Positions 54,590 through 64,000 of a DNA stretch of 64,000 nucleotides are shown here, piece by piece. The stretch is taken from contig VZDJ01000174.1 of NCBI GenBank assembly GCA_008694505.1, positions 13,231,220 to 13,295,219 of the forward strand, given 5' to 3'. Below the pieces are notes generated by a model. The model saw only the letters and a program-made list of their open reading frames with translations, did not search any database and was not told where the DNA came from. Origin of the DNA: Cyanoderma ruficeps (taxonomy: Eukaryota; Chordata; Aves; Passeriformes; Timaliidae). The translations under genes and the position numbers were made by a program. The stretch's first letter is position 1. Every line of letters begins with the position of its first letter.

Positions 54590-54910
54590 AGCTGGACAGA
54601 TGAACTTGGCCATAATAAGAAACCCAATTTGGCCAGCCTAATTCAATATAGAAAAGAAAAGAAATCCCTGGGTGAGCAATGATAGGATGGGTTTGAATCC
54701 AGAGAGGGCACCCCAGCCAATCCCACTCAATCCGGAATGCAGACACATCACTGGCCAGGGAGCTGGGCTGTGCTGAGACCCTGACCCATCAGTTATCCGA
54801 GCCCGGGAATTTTGAATGCCCTATAAAAGGAGGTGGCCATAATAAATCTTTGCTGTTTGTTGGATGATCTTGGTGAGTCCAGTCATGGATCTGTCTCCAA
54901 CCTAGGACTA
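54590..54910 (+). mobile_element. Probable solo LTR (TATA plus polyA module)
   Basis: A CTATAAAAGG TATA box (TATAAAA 54822-54828) is followed 12 bases later by an AATAAA signal at 54841-54846, then TTTGCTGTTTGTTGGATGAT and TTGGTGAGTCCAGTCATGGA. This tight spacing and the sequence after it resemble the R/U5 of small avian ERV LTRs. Upstream, AGAAACCCAATTTGGCCAGC and a TTCAATATAGAAAAGAAAAG block could be U3. I could not find convincing TG/CA ends or a target duplication, so a TATA-driven cellular promoter remains a second possibility. Confidence 0.45.
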
Positions 54911-57086
54911 TAATACTGTGTCCCTGGAGCAGGTGGACATACAGCTCTCTGGGGATGCTGTGCTGATTTTCTTTGCAAACCAAGCAGGACAATGTCCTGG
55001 GGGTCTGGAGCTGGGACTGAGGGAAGCTTTGAGGAAACCCCAAACACTGCAGGAGTTAAACTGCAATCGGCTTCACTCCAAAACACTTCTCTTAGAACAG
55101 CTAAACGCACTCTGACAGAGCTGTTGGGGATCCAGTTGCTTTTAAAGATCATTTCAATCTCACATTTGTCTGGTTTACTGCAGACTCAGCCTGGCCACTA
55201 TGGCAAGAGAAGAGGGGAATTTTTCAGCACTTGGTGGCTAGCAGGACAAAAAAGTCTCTGCCCATTCTGTACTTTGTGGAGGTAGAGCATGAAAGGAGGC
55301 ACCACCACCCTGCAGCTCTGCTGGGAATTTATCAACACTTCTGTTTTTTAAAGCTCATTTCAACCCATTTCCTTGATTGTTTTAATCCAGTAATTGTTTT
55401 ATTCCTAAATGCCACTCACACCTCTGAATGCTCTCCAAGTCTCTCTGTACCGTGCACACATTCCTGAGGTCCCCGAGCCCAGCCTGGCCTCACAGTGCTC
55501 CCTGTTGGTGTCCTGGACCAAAAGCAAAGTTCTGGGGAGGTCTGGCAGCATCTCTGATGCTCAGTGGTCCCTCAGCAGCACAAAGCCACAGCTTAGGCAG
55601 CTCCCAGGGGTGAACAGCAGGACCCTGTATTAAAATACAGGGTATGGGAGAGCAATTCTGCCCCAGCTCGGGTGGGACTGGATGCTGCTGCCATGTGCCC
55701 AAGGAACTCCCCCGGAGAAGCACTGATTCACCCAGCCCTCCTCTGCCGTGCTCACAGCCTGCCTTGGATTCCAACCCGCGAGGAGCGCGGGGGCAGGCAG
55801 GGCCCACACTGCACATGGGAGGTGCTGCACAGCCGTGTCCAACTGTTTGCTTTGCTGGCGGTTTTCTGGGATCTCAGAACGCCGTAGTTCCCCGGCAATC
55901 CCATGGCAGTGGCAGCTCCCCTTGGCAGGGTCTGTCCCAGGGGCAGGCAGGGCTGAGGGAGCTGCGCTCCCATGGGCACAGCTGGCATTGGGAGTGGGCT
56001 GTGACAGAGGGCACGTTTGTCACCTTGTCACTGTGCCAGGAGCGTGGGACTCCGAGGAGGCTCTGCCGTGGGTGAGTTTCACCTGATGGTGCCACCTCAC
56101 TGCCTTGCAAAATTCCTGCTGTCTCCTTCACCCACCAGCAATGCTCTTGGCATCGTCAGTCCTTCAGTTATACAATGTTTAAAAAGATGAAAAACAGCCA
56201 CAGAACACAAAAAGAGTGATGTAACCACAGAACCCCACTAGTCACAAATCCCAGGAGCTGTGGGTGCAGCCAGTGCTGCCCCAGGGCAGCCCCACTAAAG
56301 CAGGGACCACACCAGGGTGTACCAGCTCTGCACACCCAGCACCCAGCCTGCAGCCCCACCTGCAGGAACAGCACTCTGTGGAGTCAGGTATCACGGAGAC
56401 TCTTGACCAACCCACAGAGAGTGCAAGTCTGCCAAGGTGTGCAGGCTGTGGAGAGGGAGCTCCTGACCTCCTCCTGGGAAGCTCCCTGGGAAGATTCCCT
56501 CAGCATTGTGTGAGTCAATGGCTCAAGAGCCAGGGGTGTTCTCAGGGTCCTGGGGGCTCTCTGCAGCAAATGGTTAATTCTGAATAACCTCCCACACTTG
56601 TGGAGATGGTTTCCATCCCTTATTTAGCACTCCCTGTCTGAAGCAGATATCTGACAGCTGCAGCTGGCCACTTCCAAAATAAGATCCTGGCAATGTGGGG
56701 GAAAGAGGGAAAGCTTGAAAAGCCAATTTTTGCTCCCGTTTTTTATTCTGAGGATCAGTGTTTAGGTTGTCCCAGCTTCCCATACTCATTTTGTCCAGCT
56801 TCTTTTTGGGCTATATTTTGGTCCTAAATTTTCCACCTTGACGGTCCAATCATGAGAAGAAGCATGGCTGGGAATACCAGTGCAGAGTCCAAGCAGCAGG
56901 AGTGCATCCCTGTTGCAGGTCATTAGGGAGCAGTGCTGCTCTGGACTGATGTCCAGCATCTCACACACATTGATGTTCTCCATGTGATTCCCAGATCGGT
57001 ATCTTCATAAGCAGGGTGCTACAAATTGTCACTATCGGGTTATTTTAAAGCATGCTAAGATACCAGGGGGGTTGGGAACAATCCTC
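54911..57086. other. Unannotated sequence
   Basis: No repeat or exon recognised. Open frames of up to 143 codons at 55490-56131 on both strands overlap; none shows a domain. Confidence 0.5.
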
Positions 57087-57362
57087 TGCTGGGATCAGTC
57101 TCTTCTGACATGTTTCAAGTGAAAGGATGAGAGGAAATGGCCTTAAGATGAACCAAGGGTGGTTCAGATTTGATATAGGGAATTGGAATAAGTCACTCAG
57201 GGAGGTGGTGGAGTCACCATCTTTGTAAGTGTTCAAGAGGTGTCTGTCTGAATGTGGCTCCTGGGAATGTGGTTTGGGAGTCATTATGGTAGTTCTGGGC
57301 TGATGCTTGGACTTGGTGATATTGAAATTCTCTTCCAGCTCTGGTGACCCTGTGATTCTGTG
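57087..57362 (+). mobile_element. Older CR1 LINE 3' end with tail
   Basis: GAAAGGATGAGAGGAAATGG, CCTTAAGATGAACCAAGGGT, GGTGGTGGAGTCACCATCTT, GTAAGTGTTCAAGAGGTGTC, TCTTCCAGCTCTGGTGACCC and TGTGATTCTGTGAC. The same general type as the copy at 22.1 kb but more diverged. Confidence 0.9.
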
Positions 57363-58025
57363 ACATCCCAGAAGCTGGTTGGGGAGCACACACCACCAAC
57401 ACTGGACATGGTTTTGCTGGATGCTTTGAGAGCTGTCCTGTGGGGCTGCAGTGCCACCCCTGCAGTGCTGCCATCCCAGAGGGCAGGCCCAGCCTGGTCA
57501 GGGTCCAGCCTGAGTCAGGGCCCAGCTCTGACATGTCACTGCAGCCTCCATGTGACACCAACCACCTGCCTACCCTTGGCCTAGGAACATGCCTGGTCCC
57601 TCAGGAGGATGCTCTTGCCAGATGCTGCCCTGTGACACTTTGGTGACCATGGTGTGCTGGTTCTGAAGCCCTTCCTCTGCTGTTTCCATTCTCTATTAGC
57701 AGCATTTAACTAATTCCAGCATTATCAAACCAGTCTGTCAGCAAACAAGGCCAACACAGGGCCTGTGCTCCTCTCCTGGGCAAACAGCCTGGCCAAACAT
57801 TTCTTAGTGTTGATTTATTCTTCCTTCGAATATATCAATGCTTTGGAACGCTCCGTATTTCTTTTCCCTGTGCCTGTAGCTGGCCCTGGCCATGGACCAG
57901 TCCTGCAAGATCCCTCAGCAGCCTCCCTGTGCCCAAAGGGGTGCAGGAGCTGGAGACAGCAGCAACATTTCAGCTCCTAAAGAGGGCTCAGGAGAAGGCT
58001 GCAAAGGGACTTTCACAGCGCCATG
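57363..58025. other. Unannotated sequence
   Basis: Nothing recognised. Confidence 0.5.
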
Positions 58026-58305
58026 TAGTGATTGGATAAGGGGAGAATGGCTTTAAGCTGAAGGAGGGTAGATTTGGATTAGATATTCGGAAGGAATTGT
58101 TCCCTGGGAGGGTGGGCAGCCCTGGCACAGGGTGCCCAGAGCAGCTGTGGCTGACCCTGGATCCCTGGCAGTGTCCAAGGCCAGGCTGGACACTGGGGCT
58201 TGGAGCAGCCTGGGACAGTGGGAGGTGTCCCTGCCCATGGCAGGGGGTGGCACTGGATGGGTTTTGAGTTCCCTTCCAACACAAACTACCTTAGGACTCT
58301 GTCAT
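58026..58305 (+). mobile_element. CR1 LINE 3' end
   Basis: GGGAGAATGGCTTTAAGCTG, GGAGGGTAGATTTGGATTAG, ATATTCGGAAGGAATTGTTC, GGCACAGGGTGCCCAGAGCA, GGATCCCTGGCAGTGTCCAA, CCTGGGACAGTGGGAGGTGT and TTCCCTTCCAACACAAACTA, with a poor tail (GGACTCTGTC). It keeps about 60 bases before the 3' untranslated block. Confidence 0.94.
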
Positions 58306-59534
58306 TTCAAGACCCCAGCCCTGCCTCTGCCATGCAATGCAGCATATCCTGCAGGAAATACACAAAACCAAGGGACCATTCCTCTCCCAGGACCCAGAGA
58401 TGAGCTATTCTCATGGGATGCACATACATGTCACCAAAGCCTGAGGCTGAGCTCTCTGCTCAGGCTCCTGGGCCAGCTGGTGCGTATAGAAGCAGCTGGG
58501 TTTGCTCCAGGCCCACGTCCCCAGGCCCACTGCTTGGGCTTCCAGGGATCTGGACACCTGCTCAGGTGAAGATGTCTTGATGGCCAGAACTACATTTGAA
58601 CAACTGATCCCACCCAATGCTTTGGTTATGATTCAAGGGCTCAGATACCTTCCTGAAAGACACCCTGACTCACTGGAGATCTGAGCACCAAGATCTTGTT
58701 GCCCCCTTGACTAAACTTCTGTTACACCCCTGGGAGAGCTGTTGTTCCCAAACTGGTGTCCTGCACCCTGTCAAGCTCTAGAAGGACCTGGCTCTCCCAC
58801 AGCCTTGCACACACATGCACATGTCTATTTTACAATCAAGAACTTGCCAGTGTTTCAGCTCTCTGAGCAGCTTCTGGACCCTGCTGGGGAGGGAGAGACC
58901 CTGCAGCCCATGTATGAAATCTTTCACTTACTGCTTGGGAAGAAACAGAAACCTCACCCTTTGTCTCCTTTAACCTAATTAAATGAGTTCCAAATGTGCT
59001 GCTGCCTTCTCAGCAGGCTCCATCTTTTTATCTGCAGCTGTGAAGGCAAGTTTTGCTTCTCCTCTGATGAGCAGATAAGCTCTACACTTACCCCAATCTC
59101 TGGCCCTTGCTGTAGGATTGGTTCCTAAGCTGAAAACATTCCTGAGCTGAGAATCATTTCCTATTGCATGGATGAAGCACAGAGCCTCAGAGCCTTTCCT
59201 GTGCTGTGCCTTTTTGCTGGAGCAATCCTTGATTTGCTGCCCAGAGCACACAATGTGTCTGCAGCTCTCCAGCACCTGCAGCTGCGTGTCACAGATCCAG
59301 CAATTTCCTGGGCCTGCTCGGGGGTCAGCCCACCTCAGCCATCACCCCTGCTCAGCTTTGCTCTGCCCACCCTGCAGAAACAAATCCCTTAATAACTCAC
59401 TTAAACTCTCTACAAAATTATAGTGATTTTCTAATTCAGCTCTTTCGTTTTGTTTTGATAAATCTTTGACACTGAAAACAGTCTTTCACAGATAGGGAAA
59501 GAGACTTTGCATTTTGGCAAATGGTTTGTTGAAG
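58306..59534. other. Unannotated sequence
   Basis: Nothing recognised. Confidence 0.5.
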
Positions 59535-59905
59535 CACAGAATCACAGAACCATCGAGATTGGAAGAGACCTTCAAAATCATCTCATCCAACCATCACCCA
59601 AGCACCACCATGAACACCCCTAGCCCGCATCCCCAGGTGCCACATCCAGACACCTCTTGAACACTTCCAGAAATGGTGATTTCACCACCACTTCAGGCAA
59701 CTTATTCCAATACCTGACCGCTCTGTCAGGGAAAAAAAATGTTCTCTGTAATCTAATCTGAACCTCCCCTGCTGCAACTTAAGGCCACCTCTTCTCACCC
59801 TTTCACTTGGAACATGGCAGAAGAGCTCCAGCTTACTACAAACACCTTTCAGGGAGTTGCAGAGAGCACTGAGGTCCTCCCTGAATCTCCTTGTCTCCAG
59901 AGAAA
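59535..59905 (-). mobile_element. Older CR1 LINE 3' end, antisense
   Basis: CACAGAATCACAGAACCATC (tail), GATTGGAAGAGACCTTCAAA, TCATCCAACCATCACCCAAG, GTGCCACATCCAGACACCTC, GAACCTCCCCTGCTGCAACT and GGGAGTTGCAGAGAGCACTG, ending in TCTCCTTGTCTCCAGAGAAA within ORF2. It is the same subfamily group as 15.5 kb and is followed after about 55 bases by a second, younger CR1 in the same orientation. Confidence 0.92.
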
Positions 59906-59959
59906 GTTGAATACAAGTTATGACACTGCGCAGTGAGCATCAGGGTGTTTTTTGTGACA

Positions 59960-60332
59960 CTCATAAAATGGAATCCCAGACTGGTTTGGGTTGGCAGGGA
60001 CCTGAAAACTCATCTCATTCTACCCCCTGCCATGGGCAGGGACACCTCCCACTGTCCCAGGCTGCTGCTCCAAGCCCCAGTGTCCAACCTGGCCTTGGAC
60101 ACTGCCAGGGATCCAGGGGCAGCCACAGCTACTCTGGGCACCCTGTGCCAGGGCCTGCCCACCCTCCCAGGGAACAATTCCTTCCCAATATCCCATCCAG
60201 CCCTGCCTTCTGGCAGTGGGAAGCCATTCCCTGTGTCTTGTCTGTTCAATAAAGTCTCCATCTTCCTTGTAGGCTCCTTTCAGGTACTGGAAGGCTTCAA
60301 TTAGCTCCTCCAAAGCTTCTCTTTTCCACCAC
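59960..60332 (-). mobile_element. CR1 LINE 3' region, antisense
   Basis: TCATAAAATGGAATCCCAGA (tail), CTGGTTTGGGTTGGCAGGGA, CCCCTGCCATGGGCAGGGAC, a CTGCTGCTCC triplet duplication that is not seen in the other copies, CAACCTGGCCTTGGACACTG, CCTGTGCCAGGGCCTGCCCA, CCTTCCCAATATCCCATCCA and CCATTCCCTGTGTCTTGTCT. The ORF2 end follows; on the minus strand it reads EAFQYLKGAYKEDGDFIEQ, which matches the CR1 F/YLKGG-KEDG segment. The minus frame of 225 codons at 60020-60697 is created by this element. Confidence 0.94.
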
Positions 60333-61022
60333 ACGGCTTCAATTAAAAGCCTCCTGACTGGGATGCTGGAGGTGTGGACAGGGCAGGCCCAGCAGCAGGG
60401 GAGTTGTGGCCAGCGCAGTGCCCACTCCTGCAGTGCAGCCACAGCCTCTGCTGCAGGAGCTGCACTATCCTGTGTGAGGTGCTGTGCAGACCCTACTGTG
60501 CCTTTTGCATGTGGCTCCGAGTCCCTGCTGATCCTGCCCTGGCCTGGCTTGGCACCAGGAGCTGTGTCATTCATCAGTCTGGGGTTGTGTCCAGAAAAGC
60601 CAGGGAAGGTGATATCCGTGTGAGCACAGAGCAATGCAGCCCTGTTACCCACTTGGAAAAGTAGAAGGTTCATTGCCATACCAGCTGTTATCCACATTGT
60701 CTGCAGAGAATTAGATCAATAAAAGCTTTGGAAGTGGGAACACGCTGTGCTTCTCCAGGGGCAAACTGCAGGTCTGGTCTGGACCACGTAGGATTCACAA
60801 CTGCCCTGCCAGTCCCTTGGAAATGGCTCTGTACTACCAAGAACCTGACAGGCTCAGGCAGCTGTTTCAACAGACTGTGTTGTCTTTGCATCGACAGGGA
60901 AAATATGTCAGAGCAGTTGTCTGGGAGTTTGGGAAGGTGAGCAGGAAACCTTTCCTAAACAAACAGAGAAGCAGATTCAGGCTTCCTCAATGACAGGGAC
61001 AGACAGCTGTTCACCTGTCTCT
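60333..61022. other. Unannotated sequence
   Basis: Nothing recognised. Confidence 0.5.
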
Positions 61023-61134
61023 GGAGATCCCATCCCCTGCAGATCCCATCTCCTGAGGATCCCATCCCCTGGAGATCCCATCCCCTGGAGATCCCATCTC
61101 CTGAGGATCCCATCCCCTGGAGATCCTGTCCACT
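61023..61134. repeat. 16-bp minisatellite, seven units, with higher-order pattern
   Basis: Units of the form GGAGATCCCATCCCCT follow one another seven times. Three variants recur in a fixed order: A = GGAG...CCCCT, B = GCAG or GGAG...CTCCT, C = GAGG...CCCCT, giving A B C A B C A. The period of the pattern is 48 bases. The last A unit is diverged. This implies that a three-unit block was duplicated as a whole. Confidence 0.9.
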
Positions 61135-62586
61135 GGGGAAGGGCAGGATCCCTGCACGGCACAGGGTGGGAAAGCACCTGCTGCTCCTACCTGTGGGATG
61201 AGTGTCAGCTCCCCGAGCACCTCCCCAGCCCCACACAGCACCCACCTCTGGGCACACAGCAGGGCCTCAGTGCAGAGCTCTCAAATATCTTTCTGATTTC
61301 TTTCCCAAACACTGAGCCTCGGCAACACAAACTTCTACATATGCCAAGTGCTGTTAGTGTCTTGGAAATAAAAATAGGAAATGCTCCATGCCATGGTGAT
61401 GGAGCCACTCGGGTTAAGTTTAGTGGTTTAAGCAACTTTAGCCCTCCCTCAGCTGGATTGCCAGTGCTGGACAGCCAGCTGTCATCCCAACTCTTCAGGC
61501 ACCTCCAGCACCCATCTGACCAGGGCTGGGTATCCCAGAGCCTGGAAAGAGCACAGTGAACCCTGCTGGGAAAATCAGGAGCCAGGACAGAGCTGGGAGG
61601 GTTTCCCCACAACATGGGGATGGGATCAAGTTTCCTCCTTGATGGCAGTTTTGGGATCACAAGGACAGCCAGAACTGTGTCACTGCACACCAACCATGGA
61701 CTCCAGCAGCATCTTTCTGCCTTTTCCTTGTGGTCTTGAGCTCATTCCTGATCTGTGTGCTCTGTGCAGCACCAACAGCCAGATTCCTCTGCTCCACATC
61801 TGCTCAGTCTCTGCTTGGGCAGAGCAAGGGCCTGGGACACTTCAAGTGCTCTTTGGGGACAGATGCTGCTGCTGTCCTGTAGGTTTCTGGTGTGATGTGA
61901 GACCTCTGATCCAAGGCTGCCCCCCCCCCCCATTCCCAGAGGAAGGAGCCAGAGGAGCAATGTGAGGCCAATTCCTACATCCCATGATTTCCTTAACCCC
62001 ATTGGGGTAAAAATTATCCATGATTCCAAACCCCTGCTCCAGCTGGAGGAGACTCTCCAGGCCAGGAAATGTCTCCTGTGTGTGAGGAAGGGAGAGGGAT
62101 GGCTTTGGATTGAGAGGTCTGGCGGGAGAGGTGCACAGGAGTTGGCACAAGGACAAAGCCATTCCCAAGGGGGCTGAGGGAGTATCTGCAGGTGGAGAGG
62201 GGATGAGAGCAGGATGGTGAGAGGATAGAGCAAGGAATGCCATGAGGTTTTTACTGGTCCTAATTGCACAGTGATGCCACGTCCTCCTTCAGCCTCTGTG
62301 CAGTGCATGGGCTGGCCTCTCTCCAGGGCCTGGGAAACCAACCAGGACGCCTCATTTCCTGGGAAGATCTGAAACCTTTATGGAACAAAGCAAGGGATGG
62401 CATGCAAAAAGAAGTGCACTCTCATGTGGGCTCCTTCCTACCCTTGCGTTTCTGCCAGAATTCAGAGCTGAGCTTAATTATGCCTTTCTCCTTGCCAGGT
62501 CCCAGGGGAAGATCCTGAGGTCAGGTTTGCAGGAGTGCTGAGCACTTGGAAATGAAGCCAACAGGAGCTGTGCTTTGAACAAGAGG
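61135..62586. other. Unannotated sequence
   Basis: No repeat or gene recognised. A run of twelve C lies at 61920-61931. Minus frames of 133-199 codons over 61205-62341 overlap plus frames and have no known domain. Confidence 0.5.
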
Positions 62587-62615
62587 AATGTAAAGAAATG
62601 TAAAGAAATGCAAAG
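62587..62615. repeat. 10-bp tandem repeat, about 2.9 copies
   Basis: AATGTAAAGA repeats at 62587, 62597 and 62607, with T to C in the last unit. Confidence 0.85.
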
Positions 62616-64000
62616 TCCATGGAAAATCAAGCTCCAGGGATGGCACGAGATGGGATGAGAGCATCCAGACCCAGGCTCTCACACACTTTCTGCCTCAGCT
62701 CTCGAGGGAGAAAGTGCAAGGTTGTTGCACAGGTGTTTCGTGGAAATAAATTTGTTCACACTTGAGAAGCATCCAGAGCCCCGATGAAAGAGCAGAGGAA
62801 CTCCCAGAGGAAATGAATAATTCTGTAGTCAACAGAGGCTTTGGATGGTGTGCAGCAAACAAAGCCTGCGGCACACATTGGATGGGGAGGATTAAGGGAA
62901 ATATTGAATGATTACCCAGGCATGGAATGAGTTAGGGATTCTGTGGAAAAACCAGTATATGATCATTGTAATTAAATACTGCATTGTAATGATCCTGCTC
63001 AAGAGGCTGGAGCTGAACACTGCCTTCATTTTGATGCTTTCAGCACTGGAAGCACTTGACTTGAGTGCCCGGGTACTTTTAGAGTAGAGTTCCAAATGTG
63101 ATCCCACAAGTAAAGAGAAGAGACCTGAATGCTCAGGCCACAGAGAGCTGACTGACTGCTGTCTTAGAGAAGTAAATACAGGAGAAATTAGCCTTATTCA
63201 AGAAAGCAAAGCAGAGGAGGGACTATGTATCAGCAGTGATTTCCAGCTTTGGGAAGCTGAGAGTGATGATGGCTCCTAAATTAGCTCAACAGAAGTTGTT
63301 TCACTTCAAGAGGTATTGAATGTTTAAGGATTTTGTGGCCAGAGAACATTCACATCTATAAATGAGATTTTTGCATTGCAAATATGGAACTTATTGTGGC
63401 TTCACCAGGTATTTGTGGGGTTTGGATGTGAGAGAAGTTGTGTTCCCTGCGTGTGCTGTGAGTGTAAAAGCATGAAATGGCAGTGGGATGCACCTTATCG
63501 CACACAAAAGCAAGGCTTGTGTCCATAGGAGAGGGAGGCAAACCACAGCAGCTCCAGCAATGGGATGGGAGATGGATACACAGGGGAAAGGGGATCTGCA
63601 GAGCTGACAAGGCACTCCCAGCAAAGAGGGAGAAAAAGGTGTGAAAAGAGGCAAGACAATCCTGGAATTTGTGATTAATTTGATAAAAAGTGGACAAATT
63701 TTACTGTGTCTCTCATTTTGGAAATGCTAGAGTACTTTGGATATATCCTACTCTGAAATATTTTTAACTTTGTATGATACCAAAAAAAAAAAAAACCATT
63801 CAGAGTTGAACTGCCCCATGGTGCACAAGAAATTGGGATGCAAGAGCTGGAGCAGGACTGAGGTACCCCTGACATGAAAGAGAGGAGCAGTCAGAGATGC
63901 TGCCACGGAAACTAAACCATCCTTGGGCAGGAGGGCCGGGTAGCCAGGGCTGGGCTGTGCCTTCCTGCTCAACTGTCCACAGGCTGCTGATGGCTGTGCC
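62616..64000. other. Unannotated sequence to window end
   Basis: Nothing recognised apart from an A-run of 14 at 63782-63795. Minus frames of up to 113 codons near 63356-63697 have no known domain. Confidence 0.5.

Noticed and set aside
60020..60697. 225-codon minus-strand frame with a CR1 ORF2-like segment
   Set aside because: Only a short part matches the CR1 ORF2 C-terminus; the remainder is untranslated CR1 and unrelated unique DNA, so it is not an intact ORF2.
1..64000. tRNA, snRNA, rRNA or known microRNA genes
   Set aside because: I looked for tRNA B-box GGTTCGAATCC-type strings, snRNA starts and familiar microRNA seeds by eye and found none convincing; a covariance-model scan would settle it.
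1..64000. A novel multi-gene biological system
   Set aside because: No supportable genes are present, so there is nothing that could form an operon-like or cooperating set; the structure seen is transposon history and candidate noncoding regulation.

Overview
The window looks like nuclear DNA of a songbird (order Passeriformes). The main evidence is at least 28 pieces of CR1, the dominant avian LINE. Many carry the 3' untranslated sequence and the terminal 8-bp repeats (variants of ATTCTGTG) that I know from passerine CR1 subfamilies. Five solo or fragmentary LTRs of avian endogenous-retrovirus type are also present. I could not support a single protein-coding gene, tRNA, rRNA or named ncRNA. 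The long open frames are nearly all read through CR1 or LTR sequence, often antisense. The window therefore reads as intergenic or intronic DNA built from unique sequence with repeats of several ages inserted.

Layout. 1-5 kb: end of a CR1, unique sequence, and a faint ancient LINE reverse-transcriptase remnant near 2.1 kb. 4.7-6.3 kb: two CR1 pieces around a CpG-rich patch. 8.4-8.6 kb: CR1 piece plus a 12-bp tandem repeat. 10.0-10.7 kb: an older CR1 split by a 287-bp solo LTR with a perfect 6-bp target duplication. 11.6-17.4 kb: five CR1 pieces in both orientations and the longest non-repeat open frame. 18.35-18.6 kb: strongly G/T-skewed tract. 22.1-24.0 kb: two CR1s and a second solo LTR of the 10-kb family in the opposite orientation, with its own 6-bp duplication. 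25-32 kb: only CR1 tails, simple repeats and one ancient CR1 body. 32-36.4 kb: long repeat-poor interval. 36.4-37.3 kb: AT-rich TAATTA-bearing segment followed by a CpG-island-like segment, the best regulatory candidate. 39.5-43.9 kb: homopurine tract, ancient CR1 body and three younger CR1s, two forming an inverted pair. 44.1-44.8 kb: LTR with a 33-bp minisatellite in its 5' half. 47.0-47.8 kb: antisense LTR with a CTCF-like motif. 51.0-52.1 kb: degraded ERVL-type LTR. 54.6-54.9 kb: LTR-like TATA/polyA module. 57-60.3 kb: four CR1 pieces. 61.0 kb: 16-bp minisatellite with a three-unit higher-order pattern.

The elements show a clear relative history: ancient CR1 bodies lacking clean ends, then CR1 copies with recognisable tails, then LTRs (one demonstrably inserted into a CR1). 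No working system of interacting genes is visible. Family names rest on recognition of consensus features from memory; no database comparison was possible, and most element edges are accurate to roughly 5-30 bases. The exceptions are the two LTRs with perfect target duplications, whose edges are exact.
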